A program made the position numbers and the translations under genes. A stretch of 64,000 nucleotides of DNA from Photobacterium arenosum (GTDB lineage Bacteria; Pseudomonadota; Gammaproteobacteria; Enterobacterales; Vibrionaceae). Where the stretch lies: assembly GCF_014841115.1 (NCBI RefSeq), contig NZ_JACYTP010000015.1, forward strand, positions 61,306-125,305, written 5' to 3'. The notes under the pieces are model-generated. The model saw only the letters and a list, made by a program, of their open reading frames with translations, did not search any database and was not told where the DNA came from. Below, piece by piece: positions 1 to 7,880 of this stretch (position 1 is its first letter; each line of letters starts with the position of its first letter).

Positions 1-2
1 TT

Positions 3-689
3 GAGTGGCTGACGCAGCAGCTGGGGCACGGGGTATCCTGGCTCGACAATCAGGCGGGCTGGTTCAAAGAGCTGCAAAACGTCTATGCCGACAGCCAGAT
101 CGACAGATTTGGTGATGTCGAACCCTACCGTATCTTCTTCAATCAGCTCGATCACCGCAAGCTGGCAGGGATCGACCCGGTACACCGCTCTATGTATCTG
201 TGGGCCAAGTCTTTTCTGCCGAACTTTGTGCTGACCACTTTGGGTGATCGCATGGAAATGGCCCACAGCGTAGAAGGTCGCGTGCCTCTGCTGGACCACC
301 GCGTGATGGAGCTGGCGGCGACATTGCCTGTGCACCTGAAAGTGCGCGGTAATACTGAAAAATTTGTGTTCCGTGAAGCCATGAAGCCTTACCTGCCTGA
401 AGAGCTGTATAAGCGTAAAAAACATTACTTCCGCGCCCCGCCTTCCACGCTGATGCAGCAGGGCCCGCTGTTTGAACTGGTTAACGACACCCTGAACTCG
501 TCCAGCCTGGATGCACTGCCTTTCTTCGACAGCAAGAAAGTACGCCGCCTGCTGGCAGAGATGCCGAAAATGTCACCGCAGCGTCTGGCACTGCTCGACC
601 CTATGCTGATGGAGCTGACCAGCCTGTGCATCTTGCAGCGTAAGTTCAACCTGGCATCGACACCGTCTGTGTATAAGGAAGCGGCATAA
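3..689 (+). CDS. Asparagine synthase-like amidotransferase, C-terminal part (5' end outside window)
   Basis: The frame is open from the window edge, so only about the last 228 residues are present. These carry the hallmark of the asparagine synthase (AsnB-type) synthetase domain, including the conserved segment EGRVPLLDH, followed by an Arg/Lys-rich helix. The family activates a carboxylate as acyl-AMP and transfers ammonia made by an N-terminal glutaminase domain, which would lie upstream. The stop overlaps the next ATG (TAATG), so the two genes are translationally coupled. With a monooxygenase, an acyl-CoA dehydrogenase and a thioesterase downstream, a role in amide formation on a specialised metabolite is more likely than housekeeping asparagine synthesis, but this is inference. 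Lasso-peptide cyclases share the fold; the missing N-terminus prevents a decision. Confidence 0.85.
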   Translation, partial: EWLTQQLGHGVSWLDNQAGWFKELQNVYADSQIDRFGDVEPYRIFFNQLDHRKLAGIDPVHRSMYLWAKSFLPNFVLTTLGDRMEMAHSVEGRVPLLDHRVMELAATLPVHLKVRGNTEKFVFREAMKPYLPEELYKRKKHYFRAPPSTLMQQGPLFELVNDTLNSSSLDALPFFDSKKVRRLLAEMPKMSPQRLALLDPMLMELTSLCILQRKFNLASTPSVYKEAA

Positions 690-1813
690 TGAAAATCGGT
701 ATTGTTGGCGCGGGATTAAACGGACTGGCCTGCGCACTGCTGCTGAAAAAGTTCGGGCATGAGGTCACTGTGTTCGAGCGCAGCGAGCAACCGCGGGATT
801 CAGGCACAGGGATCTACGTCTGGCCGCAAGGAGTACAGATCCTGCGCTTCATTCTCAATGACAACAGCTTCCTTAACGAAGGGCAGCCGATAGATTCGCT
901 GGTGACGTTGGATCGCCACGGTAAAGAAGTGCACCGCCAGCTGGTTCAAATGCCGGGGCATGATTTTCCGGCACCGGCTGTGATGTTTGAGCGTCAGCGT
1001 TTGTTCAATCTGCTCAAACAGGAGCTGGGCCCGGATGACATCCGCTACGGCGCAGCCTGTACCAAGGTGATCAATACCCGCGAAGAGGCAAAAATTGAAA
1101 TCAACCACAGTGACTATGAATCTTTTGATCTGGTTGTCGGCACCGACGGTATCTCATCCAAGGTCAGGGAATATGTCTGCGACAGTCAGCCGCACTACAC
1201 CGGGGTGATCGCTTCCCGGGGCGTGACCTGCTTTGACTGCGATATTCTGGAAGAGAATGCGTGCCAGATTTTCGCCCATGATCAGGCCCGGCTGGTGACT
1301 TATCCGCTCGATAACAGCACCCGTTTCCGTTACTGGTTCGTGGCGTACCAGCATGACCTGGATCAGCCCACCCTGAACAGAAACGAGATGGCGCAGCGCC
1401 TGGAAGGGCTGCCGGCACCGCTGCTGGAGATGATCGAAAATACGCGGGAAGACAACATACTGACCCTGCCGCTCAACGCCATCACCCCGGGTCATCAATG
1501 GTACAACGGCCGTTGTGTGCTGCTGGGTGACAGTATTCACGGCATGTTACCGACGCTGGGTTACGGGCTGACCCTGGGACTGGAAAACTGCTTCATGCTG
1601 GCTCAGGCACTGAACGGCAGCTGTTTTGATGACATTCAACCGGCACTCAAGCGCTACCAGACCCGGGTGGCACAGCGTTCCTGCCAGTTAATCGAGGTGA
1701 TGGAGCAACTGACAGACTTGTTTTATTTCCAGAAAGAAACCGTGCAAAAACAACAGCGTCTCGGCGAGGTGATGGGACGCTTTCACGAACTGGCCCGAAC
1801 AACGGCATTTTAA
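689..1813 (+). CDS. FAD-dependent monooxygenase (UbiH/PHBH-type flavoprotein)
   Basis: The 374-residue protein opens with a Rossmann dinucleotide-binding motif, GIVGAGLNGLACALLL, followed by an acidic residue at the end of the second strand (VFERSE). A second FAD-contacting motif appears near residue 275 as LLGDSIHGMLPTLGYG, the GD motif of class A flavin monooxygenases. Length fits the family. Such enzymes hydroxylate aromatic or polyketide-like substrates using NAD(P)H and O2; the substrate cannot be read from sequence. The gene starts inside the stop of the amidotransferase and ends one base before the acyl-CoA dehydrogenase ATG, so it belongs to the same transcript. Confidence 0.85.
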   Translation: MKIGIVGAGLNGLACALLLKKFGHEVTVFERSEQPRDSGTGIYVWPQGVQILRFILNDNSFLNEGQPIDSLVTLDRHGKEVHRQLVQMPGHDFPAPAVMFERQRLFNLLKQELGPDDIRYGAACTKVINTREEAKIEINHSDYESFDLVVGTDGISSKVREYVCDSQPHYTGVIASRGVTCFDCDILEENACQIFAHDQARLVTYPLDNSTRFRYWFVAYQHDLDQPTLNRNEMAQRLEGLPAPLLEMIENTREDNILTLPLNAITPGHQWYNGRCVLLGDSIHGMLPTLGYGLTLGLENCFMLAQALNGSCFDDIQPALKRYQTRVAQRSCQLIEVMEQLTDLFYFQKETVQKQQRLGEVMGRFHELARTTAF

Positions 1814-1814
1814 C

Positions 1815-2942
1815 ATGATGATGAACCAATCTTTTGTAACAGAACTCAACCGCTTTTCGGACCACTACATCAAGCCGTATATCGTGCAATGGGAAGCGGC
1901 AGGCGAGTACCCGCAGGAGCTGCACAGTATGGCGGGCAGCGAAGGGATATTGCGGTTAGGCCATAGCGACAAAGACAGCCTCTTTCGCGATACCGACAGT
2001 GCCGTGGCGCTGGTGGAAACCCTGACCGCCGGCGGCAGCCAGGGTCTGGCCATGGGGCTGGCGTCTTACCTGGTCAGCTTAAGTGCGCTGCACCAGCATA
2101 ACGATGGCCGGTTTGATGCCGTGATTGAACAGGTACTCGATGGCGACGCCACCATTTCGCTGGCGATCACTGAACCTCAGGCCGGGTCGGATATTGCTGC
2201 GATCACTACTCAGGCGGTGCCGTCGGCGCAACAGGATGAGTTCCTGATTACGGGAGAGAAAAGCTATATCTGTGGCGGTTTGCATGCGAACTATTTTGTG
2301 GTGCTGGCGAAGTACGGCGATCGGGCAACAGGCCAGCAAGAGATGGGGCTGTTTCTGGTCGAGCGGGAGCCAGGTACTGTGTCCGGAGAGCGAATTCCCA
2401 CCCTGGGCTGGCAATGTCTGGACGTGTCGAGCGTCAGGCTGGAGATGGCCAGAGGCCGTCTGATTGCCGGCAGTCAGGCCTGCTTCGGCACACTGAAGAT
2501 GATGCTGAAAAAGGAGAGGATCAATCTGGCCGTTATGGCAAACAGCGACGCCAGAAGCCTGCTGGACGACAGCCTGATTTTTGCCCACAAGCGCCAGGTT
2601 CACGGTGCGCCGCTGCACAATAAACAGGCCATATTGCACCATCTGGCTGAGATGCAATTGCAGATTTCAGCCACCAGCGCCCTGGTCGCACAAAGTGTGG
2701 CCGCGCTGAGAGAAGAGCGCCTGACGGATGAGGCCGCTTGTGTCACTAAGGTCAATGCCACCCGTGCCCTGGATCTGGTATCCAGCCTTGGGGTACAGAT
2801 TTTCGGCGCCCGGGGCTGTGAAAGGGGGTATTTGCCGGAACGGGTCTTTCGCGACGCCAAAATCCTCTCATTAGGCGGCGGCACCACGGAAGTGTTACAG
2901 AACATCATAGGTAAATCACTGATCCATTCTCTGACCAAATAG
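1815..2942 (+). CDS. Acyl-CoA dehydrogenase family protein
   Basis: The 375-residue protein has the acyl-CoA dehydrogenase layout: a helical N-terminal domain, a central beta domain with the flavin-contacting segment AITEPQAGSDI near residue 118, and a C-terminal helical domain with VQIFGARGCERGYLPER and the terminal GGGTTEVLQNIIGKSL. These match the family signatures. Three consecutive ATG codons (1815, 1818, 1821) leave the exact start open. Enzymes of this class desaturate acyl-CoA or carrier-bound acyl groups; in biosynthetic clusters they often act on aminoacyl- or acyl-thioesters. It is packed between the monooxygenase and a thioesterase, which supports a shared pathway. Confidence 0.87.
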   Translation: MMMNQSFVTELNRFSDHYIKPYIVQWEAAGEYPQELHSMAGSEGILRLGHSDKDSLFRDTDSAVALVETLTAGGSQGLAMGLASYLVSLSALHQHNDGRFDAVIEQVLDGDATISLAITEPQAGSDIAAITTQAVPSAQQDEFLITGEKSYICGGLHANYFVVLAKYGDRATGQQEMGLFLVEREPGTVSGERIPTLGWQCLDVSSVRLEMARGRLIAGSQACFGTLKMMLKKERINLAVMANSDARSLLDDSLIFAHKRQVHGAPLHNKQAILHHLAEMQLQISATSALVAQSVAALREERLTDEAACVTKVNATRALDLVSSLGVQIFGARGCERGYLPERVFRDAKILSLGGGTTEVLQNIIGKSLIHSLTK

Positions 2943-2950
2943 GAAGAACC

Positions 2951-3430
2951 ATGACTTATTCTGCACAATCGGCGCCATTAAGTGCCTATTCTCAGCTGTT
3001 GTCTGAGGCATTAATTAACCACAACTACCAGCAGTTTTGCGGCATTGAGGTGGTAACACAGACCCCTGAGTACTGCAAAACGCGGCTGACGGTCACTGAG
3101 CAGATTGATAACCTGAGCCAAACCCTGCACGGCGGGGTGATCTACTCCATGATGGATGTCACCAGCATGCTGGCGACCATCGCTACCCTGGATGACGGGG
3201 AGTACGCCATCACCAATAATTTTTCCGCCAATATCATGTCAGCGACCAAGCGCGGCGAGACGGTAGAATTTGAAGCCCGCATTACCCGCAATGGCCGCAA
3301 CCTGCTGTTCAGCCATTGTGAGGCTTACAAAATTAATGCATCCGGCGCGCGCAGCCTGATAGCGACGGCTCAGCTCAGCAAGTTCAAGCGCCGTCAGGCT
3401 TTGACCACAACAGCAGAGGTGGCGGCATGA
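2951..3430 (+). CDS. PaaI-type hotdog thioesterase
   Basis: The 159-residue protein contains the PaaI/YbgC-like hotdog motif LHGGVIYSMMDVTSMLA around residues 57-73, with the central helix following the HGG turn, and the later strand pattern expected of a single hotdog domain. These enzymes hydrolyse acyl-CoA or acyl-carrier thioesters. An AGGAA ribosome binding site lies 5-6 bases before the ATG. The gene follows the acyl-CoA dehydrogenase by 8 bases and overlaps the next gene by 4 (ATGA), which places it inside the operon; release or proofreading of a thioester intermediate is the likely role (inference). Confidence 0.82.
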   Translation: MTYSAQSAPLSAYSQLLSEALINHNYQQFCGIEVVTQTPEYCKTRLTVTEQIDNLSQTLHGGVIYSMMDVTSMLATIATLDDGEYAITNNFSANIMSATKRGETVEFEARITRNGRNLLFSHCEAYKINASGARSLIATAQLSKFKRRQALTTTAEVAA

Positions 3431-4008
3431 AGCAAAAGATGCTCTCTTTGGGCACACTGGCCGGCGCTCTGGCGGCTACTCTCAGCGCCAGCGTCGCCAC
3501 AGCCCAGGCAGCACCGCTGAAATCGCCCTCCATTGGCGTGATTCAGCTTGTCGACCCGCTGGACAGACCAAAAGACGGCTTTTGCCTGGATGTGATTGGC
3601 TACAGCCCTTATGAGCGGTTGGATCTGCCTTTAATCGCCCATAACTGCAAAAACGGGTTATTCCGGGATCAGGCCATGTCGTTGCTGAAAAGCGGGGAAA
3701 TTTATCTGCCGGCCTATAAAAAGTGCCTCACTGCCATTGCGCCGCATACTCAGGCCCTGCCGGGTACCGCACTGATGGCGCGAGATTGCGGTGAACATTC
3801 CGACTTTCTACAGGCGCAGCCGCTGCAGAAATTTCAGTGGAGCGATGACGGGGAAGTCCGGCTGACAGGCTCTGAGTTGTGTCTTGCGGTGGGAGAGCAA
3901 TCCGATCAGACCTCATCCCCGCTGCATCGCTGGCGGCCCCTGTCGCTGCAGTCCTGTCAGATCAAAGACACCCGGCTGGCCCGCTGGCAGTTTATTGACA
4001 AGTCATGA
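3427..4008 (+). CDS. Secreted Cys-rich protein, possibly a beta-trefoil (ricin-B-like) domain
   Basis: A clear signal peptide (positively charged MKQK, a hydrophobic run, then ATAQA) begins the 193-residue protein, so it is exported. The mature part has seven to eight cysteines in repeating blocks: FCLDVIGYS..., CLTAIAPH...C and LCLAVGEQS...LQSCQ...ARWQF. Each block is of the kind CLxV-n-LxxC-n-WxF, which resembles ricin-B/beta-trefoil lectin repeats; I cannot confirm the fold. The gene overlaps the thioesterase by four bases, so it is the terminal gene of the metabolic operon. An exported, disulphide-rich protein is an unusual partner for the cytoplasmic enzymes; carrier, immunity or cell-surface roles are all guesses. 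Confidence 0.65.
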   Translation: MKQKMLSLGTLAGALAATLSASVATAQAAPLKSPSIGVIQLVDPLDRPKDGFCLDVIGYSPYERLDLPLIAHNCKNGLFRDQAMSLLKSGEIYLPAYKKCLTAIAPHTQALPGTALMARDCGEHSDFLQAQPLQKFQWSDDGEVRLTGSELCLAVGEQSDQTSSPLHRWRPLSLQSCQIKDTRLARWQFIDKS

Positions 4009-4256
4009 TGCGGGTTCCGCTGTGGTGGCTTGTCTGGTGTACCGTTTTTACTATCCCTCCGGGTTGGGCCGCAGTCAGTAACAGCGCCAGCCCGAAAGCT
4101 TTTTTGTCCGATATATCCTGCCGCCCTTTTTCCGTTCTGAACAGCTGTCCGTCTGTTCGATTATCCGCTTTGGCTGTCTGCCTGCTTGTTCCCCCTGTGC
4201 GTTTGTTCACTTGGGTTGTCTGTACTCTCCATTTCCCTTTTCGCTGTCTGCCGTGA
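4005..4256 (+). CDS. Doubtful small ORF with signal-peptide-like start
   Basis: The 83-codon frame begins with an ATG overlapping the preceding TGA stop (ATGA), which is the coupling used elsewhere in this operon, and its first 23 residues resemble a signal peptide ending in GWAA. The remainder is Cys/Pro/Leu-rich with no recognisable domain, and the underlying DNA between about 4120 and 4240 is a low-complexity run rich in CTGTCTG-like steps. It may be a small exported peptide or simply read-through of non-coding sequence. I recognise no family. Confidence 0.2.
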   Translation: MMRVPLWWLVWCTVFTIPPGWAAVSNSASPKAFLSDISCRPFSVLNSCPSVRLSALAVCLLVPPVRLFTWVVCTLHFPFRCLP

Positions 4257-4569
4257 AGCGCAGGCAACGGAGCTGAATCGGTATAGTTATCTGGCTACTG
4301 AGCACTGCTTTTTTTCAGCCCGCAAGCAAGGTTAGCGCTTTTTTTGCATTCCTTTTTGCTTTCATTGCTGTCAGTGGTTTGCTTTTAAATTATTAAAAAT
4401 CAGTTACTTATTTGGTTGTTTGAAATAATTCGATATCAATGCGCCACTCTTTTCAATTTTTTTATCAGGCGGGGGCTCCTAATATCAGTTTCGAGCTTAA
4501 CGAACAGCAAGCAATGCCTGGCCAGGCTTTAGAGAACAGTTAGCAAGATAACCCAAAGGAAACGAAGCT
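4257..4569. other. Gene-free spacer after the metabolic operon
   Basis: The 313 bases become increasingly A+T-rich from about 4320 on, as expected of a promoter region for the DsbA-family gene downstream. I see no strong terminator hairpin for the upstream operon and no RNA gene. An AAAGGAAACGAAGCT stretch supplies the ribosome binding site of the next gene. Confidence 0.4.
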
Positions 4570-5190
4570 ATGTCTAAAGTAACGATTGAATTTTTTCACG
4601 ATGCAGTCTGTGGCTGGTGTTATGTCCTGAGCCCACGGCTGCGCAAGCTGGTTGAACGTGCCGATGTCGAAGTCAAACAACGCTGCTTTGTCCTGCAACG
4701 TAATGATGAGGAAATGGTGCAGCGCTTTGGCTCTCTGGCGGCGGCCAAATCTGAAATCCTCAACCACTGGGTTGCCTGCCAGCAAAGAGCGGATGATCCG
4801 ACCCGCTTTAATATTGAAGGCATGCGTGCTCAGCCATTTTCGTACCCGAGCGGTTATCTGGCGGCACTGGGCGCCAAAGCGGCTGAGTTGCTTGGCAATT
4901 CTGACACCCACTGGGATTACTTCGATGAAATCCAGCGCCTGCACCTGAAAGTGAACGATAACATTGGCGACCGTGAAGTCATTATCGCCGCGGCGAGCAA
5001 CATTGGCCTGGATACGGCGGCCTTTACCAAAGCGCTGGACAGCGATGAAGTTCGCCAGGCGGTAGAAGCCGATCTCAATCGAGCCAGAGAGTTTAACCTG
5101 CGCAGTATTCCAAGCCTGATTGTCAACGGCGAGCATGTGGTGACTGACACCCTGACCAACGAACAAATCGATCAGCTGTTTTTGCAATAA
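4570..5190 (+). CDS. DsbA-family thiol oxidoreductase, FrnE-like
   Basis: The 206-residue protein has a thioredoxin-fold start with the active-site CxxC as C14-G-W-C17 and the cis-proline loop RSIPSLIVNG near the C-terminus, with the helical insertion typical of DsbA/FrnE proteins between them. There is no signal peptide, so it acts in the cytoplasm, unlike classical DsbA. FrnE-like proteins catalyse disulphide exchange and are linked to oxidative stress tolerance in some bacteria; the substrate here is unknown. It stands in the same direction as wrbA, another redox gene, with a 68-base gap. Confidence 0.8.
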   Translation: MSKVTIEFFHDAVCGWCYVLSPRLRKLVERADVEVKQRCFVLQRNDEEMVQRFGSLAAAKSEILNHWVACQQRADDPTRFNIEGMRAQPFSYPSGYLAALGAKAAELLGNSDTHWDYFDEIQRLHLKVNDNIGDREVIIAAASNIGLDTAAFTKALDSDEVRQAVEADLNRAREFNLRSIPSLIVNGEHVVTDTLTNEQIDQLFLQ

Positions 5191-5258
5191 CACCAGAGAT
5201 AGTCCGGATAACCGGAAAACCTGACAGATTTCTAATTACATTTAAGTGAGATAGCACA

Positions 5259-5861
5259 ATGACGACAAAAGTACTGGTTCTATATTATTCAAGCTATGGG
5301 CATGTTGAAACAATGGCGCACGCAGTGGCAGAAGGGGCCAAGAGTGTCAGTGATGTACAGGTCGACGTTAAGCGCGTGCCTGAACTGGTGCCGGAAGAGA
5401 TTGCCCGTCAATCCGGTATTCAGCTGGATCAGCTGGCCCCGATTGCCGAGCCTGGCGAGCTGGCGAATTACGATGCCATTATCTTTGGTACGCCGACCCG
5501 CTTCGGTAACATGGCGGCTCAGATGCGTAACTTCCTCGACCAGACCGGTGGGTTATGGTTTGAGAAGAAACTGGTTGGCAAAGTCGGCAGCGTGTTTACC
5601 TCAACCGGTACCGGCGGCGGCAATGAAACCACCTTGCAGTCATTCCATACCACTTTGTTTCACCATGGCATGGTAGTGGTGGGTCTGCCTTACACGGCCT
5701 CTGAGCTGACTGATCTGTCGGAAGTCAAAGGCGGTTCTCCGCTGGGCGCGGCCTGTATCGCAGGCGGTGACGGCTCGCGTCAGCCTTCGTCCAAGGAACT
5801 GTCGATGGCCCAATTCCAAGGCCAGCATGTGGCTAAGCTGGCCAAGAAACTCAGCCAGTAA
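5259..5861 (+). CDS. wrbA: NAD(P)H:quinone oxidoreductase WrbA
   Basis: The 200-residue flavodoxin-like protein matches WrbA throughout: the FMN phosphate loop [12 protein letters not shown], the segment [20 protein letters not shown], and [19 protein letters not shown]. WrbA is a tetrameric FMN enzyme reducing quinones by two electrons and thereby limiting semiquinone radicals; in E. coli it belongs to the general stress regulon. Length equals the family norm of about 198. The weak Shine-Dalgarno AGTGAGAT precedes the ATG. It follows the FrnE-like gene and converges with the enoyl-CoA hydratase gene with only 2 bases between the stops. Confidence 0.95.
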   Translation: MTTKVLVLYYSSYGHVETMAHAVAEGAKSVSDVQVDVKRVPELVPEEIARQSGIQLDQLAPIAEPGELANYDAIIFGTPTRFGNMAAQMRNFLDQTGGLWFEKKLVGKVGSVFTSTGTGGGNETTLQSFHTTLFHHGMVVVGLPYTASELTDLSEVKGGSPLGAACIAGGDGSRQPSSKELSMAQFQGQHVAKLAKKLSQ

Positions 5862-5863
5862 TC

Positions 5864-6634
5864 TTAACTGACCCAGGATGGCGGCCGCTTGTCAAAAAAG
5901 GCGGCCAGCCCCTCCTGCCCTTCCTCAGAGACGCGGATATCGGCAATGCGCTGCGCAGTCTCAGCAATCAGTTCTGCATCAATCGGTCGGCCGGAAACAT
6001 CGGAAATCAACTGTTTGGCCGCTATCAATGCCTGAGGTGAATTCTTCAGGATCTGCGTCAGCAACTGCTCAGCCACCTGTTCCGGTTCATCGCTGATTTG
6101 GTGAACCAGCCCCAGACGCAGGGCATCTTCAGCATCAAACACTTCAGCGGTCAGAAAATAGCGACGGGCCTGAGATTCCCCCATCGCCCTGATCACATAG
6201 GGGCTGATCACCGCCGGAATAAGGCCCAGCTTCACTTCGCTGAGGCAGAAAGCGGCATTACGGGCTGCTATCACAATGTCGCTGCAGGCGATCAATCCCA
6301 GTGCGCCGCCGTAGGCTGCCCCCTGAACCACAGTGATCACCGGCATTCGGGCGCTATTGAGTGTGCTCATCAGGGCCGCGAGCTGCGCGGAGTCCGCCAG
6401 ATTGGCTTCCCGTGAGTTATTGGCCATCGATTTCATCCAGGCGAGATCGGCACCGGCTGAAAAATGTTTGCCGCGGCCGGATAACAAAATAGCTTTCGCC
6501 TGTTCCTGATGGGCCCGGTCGATCATGGCGATCAGGCCGGCGATCACTTGTTCGTTCAGCGCATTATGCACCTGCTCGCGGCTAAGCTGGATGTGGGCAC
6601 AGCCACGTTGGTCAAGCTGATACTCAATAGTCAT
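5864..6634 (-). CDS. Enoyl-CoA hydratase/isomerase, methylglutaconyl-CoA hydratase-like
   Basis: The 256-residue crotonase-fold protein contains the oxyanion-hole segments HFSAGADLAWMKSMA and VVQGAAYGGALGLIACSD and the following CLSEVKLGLIPAVISPYV. This combination resembles LiuC-type 3-methylglutaconyl-CoA hydratase of leucine/acyclic terpene catabolism more than fatty-acid FadB, but no other liu genes are nearby, so specificity is uncertain. I chose the ATG at 6634 because AAGGGAGAAAAC lies just upstream; a longer frame to 6697 has no ribosome binding site. It is divergent from the LysR gene, which probably controls it. Confidence 0.85.
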   Translation of the reverse strand: MTIEYQLDQRGCAHIQLSREQVHNALNEQVIAGLIAMIDRAHQEQAKAILLSGRGKHFSAGADLAWMKSMANNSREANLADSAQLAALMSTLNSARMPVITVVQGAAYGGALGLIACSDIVIAARNAAFCLSEVKLGLIPAVISPYVIRAMGESQARRYFLTAEVFDAEDALRLGLVHQISDEPEQVAEQLLTQILKNSPQALIAAKQLISDVSGRPIDAELIAETAQRIADIRVSEEGQEGLAAFFDKRPPSWVS

Positions 6635-6772
6635 GTTTTCTCCCTTCCGTGATGTTGTTTTTCTATGGCAGGCCGACAGCAGATGCCGTAGCTGCATAGA
6701 TCGAGTTCACAATTTCATTTTTATTCATTGTGTTGCTAATCGTTAAGTTGCACTATAACTTGGTTTTCAGTC

Positions 6773-6794
6773 AATGTTCAGCAAATGTTCAGCA
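6773..6794. repeat. Tandem 11-bp repeat in divergent promoter region
   Basis: AATGTTCAGCA occurs twice head-to-tail (6773-6783 and 6784-6794), directly followed by AAT. It lies in the 206-bp spacer between the enoyl-CoA hydratase and LysR genes. A period of 11 bp is about one helical turn, so two protein subunits could bind the same DNA face; it is a plausible operator for the adjacent LysR protein. Confidence 0.5.
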
Positions 6795-6840
6795 AATAAA
6801 AAAACATAACGAGAGTGAGTGGGTTAGAGGGATATCAATC

Positions 6841-7749
6841 ATGTCAGCGCGCGTAACCTTAGAAATGTGGCGGGCTTTTATTGCGATTGCCGAGCAGGGC
6901 AGCGCAATGAAGGCGGCCCAGAAATTGAATAAAAGCCAGTCGGCTGTGTGTCACAGCATCAAGAAAATGGAGTCCTTACTGGGGCATTCACTGTTTATCG
7001 TCGAAGGCAGAAAATCTACCTTAACGGATCTGGGACACAGTCTGTTACCGCGGGCACAAAGTTTACATAACAATGCAACCCAGATTGAAGCGCTGGCCTC
7101 GAAATACCAGGGGCAGCTGATGACAGAAATCAATGTGGCTGTGGATGTTCTGCTGCCGTTCGATTTTATTCAGAGCGTGTTTGAGCGCTTTTATCAGGCC
7201 TATCCAATGGTTTCGATACGGGTATTTGAAACCTCGTTATCCGGTGCCGGGCAGTTGATGGAGTCGGGCAGCGTGTCGCTGGCAATTGCCGGCCGTCTTC
7301 CCAAAGAAACCGTGCTGGAACCCCTGGCTGAGATCGAACTGCTTTGTGTCTGCGCCCCTTCTTTTCCGCTGGCAACAGAAACTCAGGTATTTCAGCCGGA
7401 GCTCAAACGTTATCGCCAGGTGGTGATCCGTGATTCAGGCAATCAGAATGTGGACAGTGGCTGGCTGGGATCCCACCAGCGACTGACGGTCAGCAGCCTG
7501 ACGGCAGCGATGGCGTCGGTCGAGCAGGGGCTGGGGTTCGGCTGGTTACCCGCGCACAGTATTGCCGATAAGCTGGAGGACGGTGATTTGGTACCGGTTG
7601 ATCTGACCAAAGGGAAAAGCCGGGTGGTCAGGCTGCAGCTGGGGATGAGCCCGGATCAGGCCCATGTGGGGGAAGTGAATACCCTGTTCGAGCTGTTCAG
7701 CAATCTGAAAACGATGATGGTATCCCCTCTGAGTCCTGCCCTGGTGTGA
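6841..7749 (+). CDS. LysR-family transcriptional regulator
   Basis: The 302-residue protein begins with a winged helix-turn-helix (residues about 5-62, with AAQKLNKSQSAVCHSIKKME as recognition region) followed by a LysR effector-binding domain of two periplasmic-binding-like lobes. The ATG at 6841 is preferred over the upstream frame start at 6730 because the HTH begins immediately after it and AGAGGG lies 8-10 bases before it. LysR regulators usually control the divergent gene, here the enoyl-CoA hydratase; the 11-bp tandem repeat between them is a candidate binding site. The inducer is unknown. Confidence 0.88.
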   Translation: MSARVTLEMWRAFIAIAEQGSAMKAAQKLNKSQSAVCHSIKKMESLLGHSLFIVEGRKSTLTDLGHSLLPRAQSLHNNATQIEALASKYQGQLMTEINVAVDVLLPFDFIQSVFERFYQAYPMVSIRVFETSLSGAGQLMESGSVSLAIAGRLPKETVLEPLAEIELLCVCAPSFPLATETQVFQPELKRYRQVVIRDSGNQNVDSGWLGSHQRLTVSSLTAAMASVEQGLGFGWLPAHSIADKLEDGDLVPVDLTKGKSRVVRLQLGMSPDQAHVGEVNTLFELFSNLKTMMVSPLSPALV

Positions 7750-7772
7750 GAAATCATTATTGAAGCATCTCA

Positions 7773-7799
7773 GGCTGACGTGCAACGTCGGCCTTTTTA
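7773..7799 (+). terminator. Rho-independent terminator after LysR gene
   Basis: GGCTGACGT (7773-7781) pairs with ACGTCGGCC (7785-7793, one G-U pair) around a 3-base loop and is followed directly by TTTTT. Confidence 0.75.
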
Positions 7800-7880
7800 T
7801 TGTCTGAACAGTCAGGAACGCATAGAAATTAGCCAATAAGTTATGCACTATGGAGGGATGAGAGACTAAGGAAAGTTGAT

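Noticed and set aside
3992..4267. 91-codon minus-strand ORF at the end of the metabolic operon
   Set aside because: It overlaps a real gene end and low-complexity DNA, with no ribosome binding site or family.
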